Shown here: one piece after another, positions 53,272 through 61,358 of the stretch
Numbering within the stretch: the first letter of the stretch is position 1
Layout: the number at the start of each line of letters is the position of its first letter
Assembly (NCBI GenBank): GCA_020636495.1
Contig: JACJXQ010000008.1
Span: 248,001 to 312,000, forward strand
Length of the DNA stretch: 64,000 nt
Direction of reading: 5' to 3'
DNA from: Chitinophagales bacterium
Lineage (GTDB): Bacteria; Bacteroidota; Bacteroidia; Chitinophagales; Chitinophagaceae
Notes under the pieces: model-generated
What the model was told of the DNA's origin: nothing
Database searches by the model: none
The model's input: the letters and a program-made list of their open reading frames with translations, nothing else
Translations under genes and position numbers: made by a program

Positions 53272-54558
53272 ATGAGCACAGACAGGCCTTCAGGCAAACG
53301 AAAGAACGACGCTGAAAAGCATAATGAGAGAGGAGGAAAGCCTGCATCCGGCGAGCGCAAACGTTTTGTCAGGAACAAGAGTGCTGATGAGCGCAAACCA
53401 TATAATAACGAAGAACATCCCAAACGTACATACGGCAAAAGGGAAGAGGGCAGACCGGCCAACGATAGAGCTAAGCGCCCGTATGGCACACGTGATACGG
53501 GTGATAATCGTGGCAATAATGACAGGAAACGCCCATATGGAGCAAGGCCATCAGCAGAGCGCCCTGCTCATAACGACAGGCCGAAACGCAGTAACGGAGC
53601 CAGGCCTGATATGAGTACCAATGATCATTATCTTCCTAAAAAACACGTTAAAGGCGACCGTCCTGACAAATTCTTTGCAAAACCTGAACGGCCAAAAGCA
53701 GAACGCCCTGAAAGAGATGGAGAAACAAGAGAACGCTCACGCTACTCTGATGACCGCAAACCCAAACGCAACTTTGATAAACCTGTAAGGCGTGCAGATG
53801 TAGCAAAAGCGGATAGCGAAAGGGCGAATGCCGGCATGAAGAAAGAAGAAGTGATGCCGCTGAACAAGTTCGTAGCGCACTGCGGTATCTGCAGCCGCCG
53901 CGAGGCTGTAGAACTGGTAAAGCAGGGACTGATAAAAGTGAATGGCGAAGTGAAAACAGAACCCGGTTATAAAGTACAGCCAACAGATAAAATAGAATAT
54001 AACGGCAAGCCTATTACATCAAAGAAGAACCTGGTGTATATACTACTGAACAAACCCAAGAACTACATTACCACCACAGACGACCCGCAGGAAAGAAGGA
54101 CAGTAATGGACCTGGTGGCAGATGCTGGAGACGAAAGGGTATACCCCATAGGCAGATTGGACAGGAACACGACGGGGTTATTACTCCTGACCAACGATGG
54201 AGAACTGGCACAAAAACTATCTCATCCTAAATACAATATCAAAAAGGTATACCAGGTAACACTGGACAAGAACCTGGGCAAACCTGATTTTGAAAAGATA
54301 CTGGCCGGACTGACACTGGAAGACGGAGAAGTGAAAGTAGACGCACTTGCTTATCTTGAAAAGAAAAATGAGATAGGTATAGAGATACACAGTGGCCGCA
54401 ACCGCATCGTGCGCCGTATTTTTGAATCGCTGGGATACGCTGTGGAAAAACTGGACCGCGTTATGTATGCAGGCCTGACCAAAAAGAACATCCCGCGTGC
54501 CAAATGGCGTTTCCTCAACGAAAAAGAGATAATCAACCTGAAACACTTCAAACAATAA
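53272..54558 (+). CDS. rRNA pseudouridine synthase (RsuA/RluB family) with long basic N-terminal extension
   Basis: The 428-residue protein has about 195 residues of disordered, Arg/Lys/Pro/Asn-rich sequence with repeats like KRPYGAR. An S4 RNA-binding domain follows (about 198-250; MPLNKFVAHCGICSRREAVELVKQGLIKVNG), then the catalytic domain. The active-site aspartate is in YPIGRLDRNTTGLLLLTNDGEL, and the family motif IHSGRNRIVRRIFESLGY is present. By resemblance to RluB it modifies 23S rRNA. The amidohydrolase gene begins 1 base after its stop. Confidence 0.88.
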   Translation: MSTDRPSGKRKNDAEKHNERGGKPASGERKRFVRNKSADERKPYNNEEHPKRTYGKREEGRPANDRAKRPYGTRDTGDNRGNNDRKRPYGARPSAERPAHNDRPKRSNGARPDMSTNDHYLPKKHVKGDRPDKFFAKPERPKAERPERDGETRERSRYSDDRKPKRNFDKPVRRADVAKADSERANAGMKKEEVMPLNKFVAHCGICSRREAVELVKQGLIKVNGEVKTEPGYKVQPTDKIEYNGKPITSKKNLVYILLNKPKNYITTTDDPQERRTVMDLVADAGDERVYPIGRLDRNTTGLLLLTNDGELAQKLSHPKYNIKKVYQVTLDKNLGKPDFEKILAGLTLEDGEVKVDALAYLEKKNEIGIEIHSGRNRIVRRIFESLGYAVEKLDRVMYAGLTKKNIPRAKWRFLNEKEIINLKHFKQ

Positions 54559-54559
54559 T

Positions 54560-55714
54560 ATGCTGGTTACCGCTACACGCATTCACGACGGCAAAAACTG
54601 GTTGCCACTAGGTACGGTTATTGAACTGAGTGATGACGGAGTAGTAACAGGCATTTATTTTGAAACGCATAGGGAGGAAGCAAAACATTATGAGGGCATA
54701 ATTTGCCCCGGTTTTGTCAATGCTCATTGCCACCTGGAGTTGTCACATATGAAAGGGGCCATTCCCGAACATACAGGCCTTATCCCATTTCTGAAACTGG
54801 TCGCCACCACAAGAAATAATTTTACAGAAGAACAGAAAGTTACCGCCCGGCATGAAGCTTTTCATGCCATGCGCAATAATGGTGTTGTTGCTGTAGGCGA
54901 TATTGCCAATACCAGCGATACGCTCGACCTGCGTATACAGGATAAGATACACTTCCATAGCTTTGTCGAGGCTCTTGGTTTTTCTCAAACACCTCAGAGG
55001 CAATTTGATTATTCTGTTGCGGTATACCATGCATTTGCGGCACAGCAAAAAGAAAGCAGGATCATCCGCCAATCTATTATACCACATGCACCTTACAGTG
55101 TTTCAGAACAACTTTTCCGGCTCATAGATACCTTTGATGAGAACGCTTTACTGTCTATTCACAACCAGGAAAGTAGGGGAGAAGATGAATATTACCTCAC
55201 AAAAAAGGGGCCGGTAAACGACCTGTTGCAGACACTGGGTATTGACGACAGTTTCTTTCTGCCTTCGGGCAAAACATCGCTGCAAACCTACCTGCAATGG
55301 CTGTCCGCATCTCACCCTTTTATCTTCGTGCATAATACCTACACACATCGTGCGGACATAGAAGTAGCGCAAACGCTGCTTAAGAACGTATACTGGTGCC
55401 TGTGCCCGAATGCCAATTTGTATATTGAAAATACATTGCCTGATATACCCATGCTGATGCGGGAATGTGATACTATCTGCGTAGGTACCGACAGCCTTTC
55501 TTCCAACCATCAGCTATCTGTACTGGCCGAGTTACAAACCATAAAAAAACACTACCCGGAAACTAACTGGGAAGATCTGCTGCGCTGGGGAACATATAAT
55601 GGAGCCAAAGCCCTGCAAATGGATGATACCGTCGGCAGTATAGAAAAAGGTAAAAAGCCGGGAATACTTCATATCAGCGATATGGATAGCAGCACTACTG
55701 TTTCAGTATTATAA
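54560..55714 (+). CDS. Amidohydrolase family protein (ATZ/TRZ-like deaminase)
   Basis: The 384-residue protein is a metal-dependent TIM-barrel hydrolase. The metal ligands are visible: HxH in VNAHCHLELSHMKG, further histidines in IPHAPYSVSEQ, LSIHNQES and VHNTYTH, and the aspartate in VGTDSLSSNHQLS. The segment around NAHCHLELSH resembles aminofutalosine and methylthioadenosine deaminases, but the substrate cannot be told from the sequence. It is in one operon with the pseudouridine synthase gene. Its stop is 5 bases from that of the convergent membrane protein gene. Confidence 0.78.
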   Translation: MLVTATRIHDGKNWLPLGTVIELSDDGVVTGIYFETHREEAKHYEGIICPGFVNAHCHLELSHMKGAIPEHTGLIPFLKLVATTRNNFTEEQKVTARHEAFHAMRNNGVVAVGDIANTSDTLDLRIQDKIHFHSFVEALGFSQTPQRQFDYSVAVYHAFAAQQKESRIIRQSIIPHAPYSVSEQLFRLIDTFDENALLSIHNQESRGEDEYYLTKKGPVNDLLQTLGIDDSFFLPSGKTSLQTYLQWLSASHPFIFVHNTYTHRADIEVAQTLLKNVYWCLCPNANLYIENTLPDIPMLMRECDTICVGTDSLSSNHQLSVLAELQTIKKHYPETNWEDLLRWGTYNGAKALQMDDTVGSIEKGKKPGILHISDMDSSTTVSVL

Positions 55715-55718
55715 ATTA

Positions 55719-56786
55719 CTATACCGCCAGTTTCTGCGCAGGTAATATCCTGTATTTAGCGATTACATACCAGGCAAGCATAGTTACCAAAGTAAATTCA
55801 TAAGCTACCAAAAATCTTTCCTGCAGCGAAGGGAAGAGCAGCATATGTACCGCTACACTTATCAGCACTATTAAGGTCATCTTCTTTGCCAACCCATGTG
55901 TCTTTATTAACAGGAAGATAGAAATAGCTATAACAAGCATATCATAAACAGAATGCCTGAACAGGAAGAATACATCTCTCCAGTGTTGTACATAATCACC
56001 TATGGATGCGACGTAAGCAAACTTCATGAACCAATCGGGTGTATCACCCATAAGCACAGGAATCAGTATCACACCGGCAAGGCCGATAGCACCTATAACG
56101 CCTGACAGCAAGAGTACATTGCGCTTGCCCTGCAGGTACACAAAATAGCTTACCACTCCCGCGAAAATGAAATTATCTACACGGCTCACCACAGAAAAGA
56201 ACAACACAACCGGCAACCAAATGCCTTTGTATTGCTTAGCTACCAGGTAGAGCGACAGCATAATGAACAGGTTAGACATAGCATCAGGAGATGATAATGC
56301 CGTTATCTCCCTGAAGGGTTCGTACAAACCCAATATCACCGTTAGTATAAGAGCGAAGGGATTTTGTACATACAATGAGAGCAAAGCATACAATACAATC
56401 AGCAACAGGAATGATGCTATCAGCGAAGGGATAAGCGTAGCCTTGACCAATGGTATGCCCGTTTTATGCAGCGCGTATACAAATCCCGTATACAATGGCT
56501 TTACCCTGAAATATTCCAGCTCATCATAAAACGCTGCGGCAGCCAGCAGGCAATCTCGCCTGTCTTCTATATCGGCTGTAAGCCCGTTGTATATTTCAGC
56601 AGGCGTTTCGTTTTGCAGGCTGGTATATACTTCATCATGCATCTTCTGCATATCAGGCTCACTGTATTCAGTCACGATACCCATGTAGGCTATCATATCC
56701 CAGTTATACTCAGGCTTCTGGCTGTAGTACAGCACAATAAACCCGGCAAGGGCTACAAGCAGTATGTTGTATATCCTGTTTTTCAT
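55719..56786 (-). CDS. Polytopic membrane protein of unknown function
   Basis: The 355-residue protein has about nine hydrophobic helices. The first loop (PEYNWDMIAYMGIVTEY) carries acidic residues, a layout seen in GT-C-type and EpsG-like membrane proteins, and a conserved-looking REITALSSPDAMSNLFIMLSLYLVA segment follows. No firm family is recognised. It stands alone on the minus strand, converging with the amidohydrolase gene. Confidence 0.6.
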   Translation of the reverse strand: MKNRIYNILLVALAGFIVLYYSQKPEYNWDMIAYMGIVTEYSEPDMQKMHDEVYTSLQNETPAEIYNGLTADIEDRRDCLLAAAAFYDELEYFRVKPLYTGFVYALHKTGIPLVKATLIPSLIASFLLLIVLYALLSLYVQNPFALILTVILGLYEPFREITALSSPDAMSNLFIMLSLYLVAKQYKGIWLPVVLFFSVVSRVDNFIFAGVVSYFVYLQGKRNVLLLSGVIGAIGLAGVILIPVLMGDTPDWFMKFAYVASIGDYVQHWRDVFFLFRHSVYDMLVIAISIFLLIKTHGLAKKMTLIVLISVAVHMLLFPSLQERFLVAYEFTLVTMLAWYVIAKYRILPAQKLAV

Positions 56787-56858
56787 TACGGTGGTCTCTT
56801 ATCCGCCGTAAATATATATATCCGATATACGTTATTCCGTAATGTTTATTGTAGTTAA

Positions 56859-57824
56859 CTACTCATTAACCTTATACGGGTCGCCCATTTTGCCGGACTG
56901 GTAGTCGGCATAGCAGCGCATGATCTGTTCTTCATTGTTCATTACGAAAGGCCCGTAAGAAAAAACAGGCTCATTCAAAGGCTGGCCGCCCAATACGAAA
57001 ACCTCAGCACCTTCTTCGCTGTACAGGTTGATATTGCCACCACCACGCTTGTATAATACTACCTGGTTGGGCTTCAGTTCGTTCTGGTCTTCTATCTCCA
57101 GCTTGCCACTCACGCAATAGGCAAAAGCATTGTGTGTCGGGTCTACCGGGATGTTCAATCTTGCCTGTTTATTCAGTTTCAGGTAGTAGTAGAACGTGGG
57201 TGTAAATGTCTGTATCTCAGACTTATAGCCCATCAGCTCGCCCATCACCACCCTGCCTGTAAAATCCTTTTTTACAATGGTCGGCATTACACCGTTCCTA
57301 TGCACGATGGTCGTTGGGTCGTCATACTTATTATTGGCAGGCATATTTAGCCATACCTGGAAACCGTGCAGGTTGCCGCCGTCCTCTTTCAGCCTCGCAC
57401 CCGACTCTTCCATATGTATCGCCCCCTTGCCTGAGGTAAACATCATGAACTCCCCTTTCTCTATCTGGAAATCATAATCCAGGCTATCCTTGTGGTGCCC
57501 GCTACCCGACAGGAAATAGGTGGTGGGTATTACCCCGGCATGCGGGTGCGCGTCTACCCTCAGCGGATTTGTTCCGGGGGTAACATCTACGGGGCCAAAC
57601 TCATCGAACAGCACAAAGGGCGAGACGTAATCCAGATGATTGCCGGCAAAGGCACGCATCACAGGTAAGGTGCCCACATTCACACGATCAGCATTCAGTA
57701 TCCTGTGTATCTTCCTGTTGCCTGCCGCCGAGTACATGCCTGACTGGCCTAACAACAAAGAGGGTGCCGCTACCGATGCGCCTAATATCGCCGAACCTTT
57801 TATGAATTTACGTCTTGACATCAT
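56859..57824 (-). CDS. Pirin family protein with a twin-arginine signal
   Basis: The 321-residue protein has an N-terminal Tat-type signal (SRRKFIKGSAILGASVAAPSLLLG). Two cupin domains follow. The metal-binding residues of pirins are seen in DAHPHAGVIPTTYFLSGSGHHKDS and in TSGKGAIHMEES. Pirins are usually cytoplasmic and some act as quercetinases; the signal suggests that this one is exported folded, with its metal, to the periplasm. Activity and substrate are unknown. The double ATG at the start leaves one residue of uncertainty. Confidence 0.82.
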   Translation of the reverse strand: MMSRRKFIKGSAILGASVAAPSLLLGQSGMYSAAGNRKIHRILNADRVNVGTLPVMRAFAGNHLDYVSPFVLFDEFGPVDVTPGTNPLRVDAHPHAGVIPTTYFLSGSGHHKDSLDYDFQIEKGEFMMFTSGKGAIHMEESGARLKEDGGNLHGFQVWLNMPANNKYDDPTTIVHRNGVMPTIVKKDFTGRVVMGELMGYKSEIQTFTPTFYYYLKLNKQARLNIPVDPTHNAFAYCVSGKLEIEDQNELKPNQVVLYKRGGGNINLYSEEGAEVFVLGGQPLNEPVFSYGPFVMNNEEQIMRCYADYQSGKMGDPYKVNE

Positions 57825-57899
57825 AGTATAAATTTACACCAATATATTATACCATTCTTTACACTAATGTTTATACATACATAGGCGCCACTTATGGTT

Positions 57900-58304
57900 C
57901 TATTCTTTGCCGGTGGTCATCAGCAGCTTTTTGGATAGCGACGCCAGCAAGAGGGTTTTTACTGCTACATCTGATATGCCCATGGTATTGGCCACTATAC
58001 TGATGAACGACCCTTCTTTTATATCGATATTAAAATCCAGCACGATGATGTCCGCCAGTATTGATAAGGTACCCATGTACAATTCGGCGGGTATCTGTTT
58101 GGCCATGATGTAAGCCGTTTCGGTGAACGGCTTATCCTCAAAGCGTACCTTGTATTCTTTATACAGGTTGATGATATCCACCTCGGAATAACCTTTGAAC
58201 ACCTCTTTCATCGTCACGATAGAGATAAGTTCATCTTCGCGCAGGTGGTCATCGGCTTCGGCAACGCCGAACATCAGGCAGAGTATCGCTTCTTTGTAGT
58301 ACAT
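57900..58304 (-). CDS. TerB-like helical protein
   Basis: This 134-residue all-helical protein has the early acidic motif GVAEADDHLREDELISIVTMKEVF, reminiscent of the metal-binding loop of the TerB (tellurite resistance) fold, and a second acidic segment DFNIDIKEGSFISIVANTMGISD in the matching place of the repeat. Role unknown. It lies 34 bases upstream of nothing else on its strand except the pirin gene, and follows hutH closely, so it may share the hutH transcript. Confidence 0.55.
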   Translation of the reverse strand: MYYKEAILCLMFGVAEADDHLREDELISIVTMKEVFKGYSEVDIINLYKEYKVRFEDKPFTETAYIMAKQIPAELYMGTLSILADIIVLDFNIDIKEGSFISIVANTMGISDVAVKTLLLASLSKKLLMTTGKE

Positions 58305-58338
58305 AGGTGTATTTGGGTTTTACTATTCATGATCTGTT

Positions 58339-59820
58339 TTAACTGCCAATGATATTATCCGGGTGCTGCGCCAGGAACTGTTCCGCAATGATCATATCAT
58401 CGTGCAGCAATCTGTCTTTATCCATAAAAGTTACCTGCCTGCGGAAAGCTGCAGCCAGTTTTTCCAGCGGCTCTGAACTCTTGTCCGGGCGGCGGAACTC
58501 TATGGCCTGCATAGCGGTGAGCAATTCTATAGCCAGCACCCGCTGTACATTCTTGATGAGCTTGTGCAGTTTGGTAGCAGCGTTGGCGCCCATGCTCACA
58601 TGGTCTTCCTGCCCGTTGCTGCTCACAATGCTGTCAATAGAAGCAGGAGTACATAGCTGTTTGTTCTGGCTTACGATAGCCGCGGCGGTATATTGCGCTA
58701 TCATAAAACCGCTGTTCAGACCGGCCTGTGGAGCAAGGAACGGGGGCAAGCCCCTTTGCCCGCTGACCAGCAGGTAAGTACGGCGTTCTGATATATTGGC
58801 CAGCTCAGACATAGCAATAGCCAGGAAGTCTAAATGCAGGGCCAGCGGCTGACCATGGAAGTTACCACCGCTTATTATCTCATCCTCGTCGTGGAAGACG
58901 ATGGGGTTATCCGTTACCGAGTTGATCTCTGTTTCTATTACGTTGTTCACCGTGTCTATCACATCGCGGGTGGCGCCGTGTACCTGTGGCATGCAGCGGA
59001 ACGAATACGGGTCCTGCACCTGCTTTTTAGGAATATCCTGTATGGCGCTGCCCTTCAGCAGGTCCATCAGCTGCTGTGCGGTGGTTATCTGCCCTTTGTG
59101 CGGGCGCACCCTGTGTATGGGGTGTTTGAAAGGGTCGCTTTTTGAATGATAGGCATCGGTAGACAAAGCACCTATTACGTTGGCCCAGGCATACAGCCTT
59201 TCCGACGCCATCAGCGCCCATGTGCCGTAGCTGCTCATGAACTGGGTACCATTCAGCAGGGCCAGCCCTTCTTTAGCGGCCAGCGGTATCGGCTCCAGCC
59301 CCATTTCTTCCAGCACTTCCATGCTCTCTCGCACCTTACCGTTGAACCTGACCTTGCCCTTACCGAATATAGGCAGGCTCAGGTGCGCCAGTGGCGCCAG
59401 GTCGCCGGAAGCACCGAGGGAACCCAGCTCGTACACCACCGGGTGGATGCGCAGGTTGTAAAAGTCTACCAGCCTTTGCACTACCTCTGTACGCACACCG
59501 CTGTAGCCCTGGCTGAGCCCGTGCGCTTTCAGCAACAACATCAGCCTCACCACATCTTCGGGCACTTCATCGCCCATACCGCAGGCATGCGAGCAAACCA
59601 GGTTCTCCTGAAGCTCAGCCAACTGGTCGTCGTTGATACGCACATCGCAGAGCGAACCGAAACCGGTATTGATACCATAATAGGTCTCGCCCTTGCTTAA
59701 TATATTGTCGAGATATTTGCGGTTGTCCTGTATCCTGCCCATGGCATCGGCAGACAGGTTGATAGGGTTGTTGCCCGCTTTTTGCAGGTAGGCTATTGAG
59801 ATATGATGTGGTAATTCCAT
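58339..59820 (-). CDS. hutH: Histidine ammonia-lyase
   Basis: The 493-residue enzyme removes ammonia from histidine to give urocanate, the first step of histidine breakdown. The cofactor-forming Ala-Ser-Gly (A137-S138-G139) is in ELGSLGASGDLAPLAHLSL, and the active-site tyrosine is in TYYGINTGFGSL. The ATG at 59820 (MELPHHISIAYLQ) is chosen; the frame happens to stay open for 99 codons further upstream, but that part crosses a terminator and promoter and has no family similarity. No hutU, hutI or hutG is in the window. A TATATTTG box ends 5 bases before the ATG. Confidence 0.92.
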   Translation of the reverse strand: MELPHHISIAYLQKAGNNPINLSADAMGRIQDNRKYLDNILSKGETYYGINTGFGSLCDVRINDDQLAELQENLVCSHACGMGDEVPEDVVRLMLLLKAHGLSQGYSGVRTEVVQRLVDFYNLRIHPVVYELGSLGASGDLAPLAHLSLPIFGKGKVRFNGKVRESMEVLEEMGLEPIPLAAKEGLALLNGTQFMSSYGTWALMASERLYAWANVIGALSTDAYHSKSDPFKHPIHRVRPHKGQITTAQQLMDLLKGSAIQDIPKKQVQDPYSFRCMPQVHGATRDVIDTVNNVIETEINSVTDNPIVFHDEDEIISGGNFHGQPLALHLDFLAIAMSELANISERRTYLLVSGQRGLPPFLAPQAGLNSGFMIAQYTAAAIVSQNKQLCTPASIDSIVSSNGQEDHVSMGANAATKLHKLIKNVQRVLAIELLTAMQAIEFRRPDKSSEPLEKLAAAFRRQVTFMDKDRLLHDDMIIAEQFLAQHPDNIIGS

Positions 59821-59824
59821 GCTG

Positions 59825-59832
59825 CAAATATA
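59825..59832 (-). promoter_or_regulatory. -7 box of hutH
   Basis: The minus strand reads TATATTTG, then CAGC, then ATG. The same 15 bases (TATATTTGCAGCATG) precede and start the dGTPase gene at 63289. The distance implies a leaderless mRNA. Confidence 0.5.
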
Positions 59833-59863
59833 GGTTTCCTTTGGCTGACTGTTTAGCGTTGGT

Positions 59864-59888
59864 AACAGGCAGTTTGTTGCTGCCTGTT
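59864..59888. promoter_or_regulatory. Perfect 9-bp inverted repeat upstream of hutH
   Basis: AACAGGCAG and CTGCCTGTT flank a 7-base centre, 44-68 bp upstream of the hutH start. The position and symmetry fit a binding site for a dimeric regulator; no T run follows, so it is not a terminator. Confidence 0.4.
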
Positions 59889-60006
59889 GGCGATAAAACA
59901 GGTGCAAAGCTGACGCTAAATTGTTAAGTAGCTGAAAAGCGGGTTTAACTGCGGGTAATATGGATGCTTTGTAACCCATTGATAAATAACACCTTGCAAC
60001 CAAACT

Positions 60007-60023
60007 GTTAAGTATTGTTAAGT
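60007..60023. repeat. TTAAGT direct-repeat motif, copy B
   Basis: GTTAAGTATTGTTAAGT, a 16 of 17 match to the copy at 24461-24477. A single GTTAAGT also occurs at 59927-59933 and an inverted ACTTAAC at 60043-60049. Confidence 0.4.
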
Positions 60024-60056
60024 AAAACCGTAAACGCGCTGCACTTAACAACTCAT

Positions 60057-60081
60057 AAAAAAGCCCCGCATGTGCGGGGCT
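60057..60081 (-). terminator. Rho-independent terminator upstream of hutH
   Basis: GCCCCGCA (60063-60070) pairs perfectly with TGCGGGGC (60073-60080), and the minus strand continues with TTTTTT. It lies between its own promoter and hutH, in the same direction as hutH. Confidence 0.82.
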
Positions 60082-60136
60082 GAACTTTATAGAATATGTT
60101 GTGTATGGCGGGTGCATGGTATTGGTTTGTATTTTA
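60057..60136 (-). ncRNA. Predicted short transcript upstream of hutH
   Basis: A promoter (60143-60173) and a strong terminator (60057-60081) on the minus strand enclose about 80 bases with no recognised coding sequence. This could be a small RNA or an attenuated leader of hutH. The 5' end is estimated from the -7 box. No known RNA family was recognised. Confidence 0.35.
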
Positions 60137-60142
60137 CTACAG

Positions 60143-60173
60143 CAAATATACGTAATTTTGTTGAAATTACAAT
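60143..60173 (-). promoter_or_regulatory. Promoter of the predicted short transcript
   Basis: On the minus strand ATTG (60170-60173) and TATATTTG (60143-60150) are exactly 19 bases apart; the -7 box is perfect and the -33 box matches 3 of 4. Confidence 0.55.
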
Positions 60174-60341
60174 TGTTTATAGGATATTGATCAATAAAAA
60201 GAACCCCTATTGAGGCAAATCAATATTACTCACCACTGGTCTAAGCGTCTCACTTAGACCCCAAACAATACAAGCGTCCGGCTTACAAAAAACAAAATGT
60301 GTTATTTACACTATAGGAAGAAAATACCGTTCTCATGACCA

Positions 60342-60380
60342 GGATCACCTATACTTTTCCGCCGTTGTTGGTGTTCTTCA
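60342..60380 (+). repeat. REP-like repeat, copy 1 (left half only)
   Basis: These 39 bases are identical to 62868-62906. They contain CCGCCGTTGTTGGTG followed by TTCTTCA but lack the complementary right arm, so the hairpin cannot form. Confidence 0.75.
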
Positions 60381-60603
60381 CTTAATTTTTATCGTATCCA
60401 TGAAAACAGTAAAATTCAATATAGGTAGTGATTTCAGGCATGCTCTATATGCTGAATTAAGAAGCATTGGTACAATATAGGTACAACATTTTTGAATCCA
60501 TATGGTTTCAAACATTCAACTGCGATGGATCAAGTCTTGAAGAATTAAGACGGCCGTTTGACTGTTTGGGTGCAGTTGCGTTTATTTAATTCCTATCCTT
60601 AAT

Positions 60604-61227
60604 TTAGCAAGGGTCGTATAGCGATTTTCCCCGCGCAGTATATGATGCTTTCAACTTTGCTAATATATCATGATCATTAAAGCCGTAGTTATCAACTATT
60701 AGGTGCTGATACATCTCTTCAATTTCAACCGCCAAAGTGTCATTGGCAATATTGCTATCGATATTTTTCAAAGCACTTCTTATATGATTGCCCAAAACAT
60801 AATTATTCATTCGCGGATGGCCGCCATCTTCGTCTAAAAGCACATACTTATGTTGAGCCTCATTCGACCAAAATACACCCGATGCCTTTGGGAAAAACTG
60901 GTGCATGACACCATTTCTAAAAAGTTTATAAATAATATCACCTTTGCAACCGTCTGCCGGGAAAAAGGTTGAGATAAAGAATAAGAAGTTCTTTTCATTT
61001 TGCCCTGGCTTTAATGGAGTAACGCTCTTTGTATGTCCAACTCTTAACACTTTACCGAAATGATCTATAACGCTGCACAAGAACATAGTATGCATAACGT
61101 TTAACATGCCATTGTTGTATTCTGGTGCTAAGTCGTTATACAGGTCGATCGCAGGATAAATTTGGGCTGTGTATTGATTGAAATACTGCGCTAAGATTGC
61201 CTCTTTCTTCTTTTCGTAAGTTATCAT
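60604..61227 (-). CDS. Hypothetical protein with a HEPN-type RNxxxH motif
   Basis: The 207-residue protein is mostly helical and not assigned to a family by eye. The segment LFRNGVMHQFFP contains R104-N-G-V-M-H109, which fits the Rx4-6H (RNxxxH) active-site motif of HEPN-domain RNases, common in toxin and defence systems. The neighbouring residues (a hydrophobic helix before, then HQ and an aromatic pair) also suit a HEPN helix 3, but the fold is unproven. The gene lies between REP copies 1 and 2 and is divergent from the RAYT gene. Confidence 0.55.
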   Translation of the reverse strand: MITYEKKKEAILAQYFNQYTAQIYPAIDLYNDLAPEYNNGMLNVMHTMFLCSVIDHFGKVLRVGHTKSVTPLKPGQNEKNFLFFISTFFPADGCKGDIIYKLFRNGVMHQFFPKASGVFWSNEAQHKYVLLDEDGGHPRMNNYVLGNHIRSALKNIDSNIANDTLAVEIEEMYQHLIVDNYGFNDHDILAKLKASYTARGKSLYDPC

Positions 61228-61267
61228 TTATGAAAACTACTAAGATATTTTGATAAAACTACTCCAA

Positions 61268-61303
61268 TTTTTTCCGCCGTTGTTGGTGTTCTTCACCAAC
61301 AAC
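61268..61303 (+). repeat. REP-like repeat, copy 2 (full hairpin)
   Basis: CCGCC is followed by a perfect 10-bp stem (GTTGTTGGTG, 61279-61288, with CACCAACAAC, 61294-61303) around loop TTCTT. It lies 55 bases upstream of the RAYT start. Confidence 0.82.
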
Positions 61304-61358
61304 CCTCGTGCAGGACAATACGCAACATGCATATACCGCGAAATATGTATTTTTAAGT

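Larger units (their letters stand above)
59821..60603. other. 0.8-kb intergenic region upstream of hutH with promoters, a terminator and repeats
   Basis: No intact gene was recognised. The region holds the hutH -7 box (59825-59832), a perfect 9-bp inverted repeat (59864-59888), TTAAGT motifs (59925-59933 and 60007-60023), a terminator (60057-60081) with its own promoter (60143-60173), a half REP repeat (60342-60380), and a short frame interrupted by a stop (60400-60480) that may be a gene remnant. Confidence 0.5.

Noticed and set aside
52863..53516. 217-codon minus-strand frame over the DUF5606 tail and the pseudouridine synthase N-terminus
   Set aside because: It is the reverse reading of Lys-codon-rich repeats, giving low-complexity Phe/Leu/Ser/Ala runs, and overlaps a strong terminator.
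59821..60117. N-terminal extension of HutH by 99 residues
   Set aside because: It would be translated through a terminator and a -7 box, and HutH family members start at the position of the ATG at 59820.
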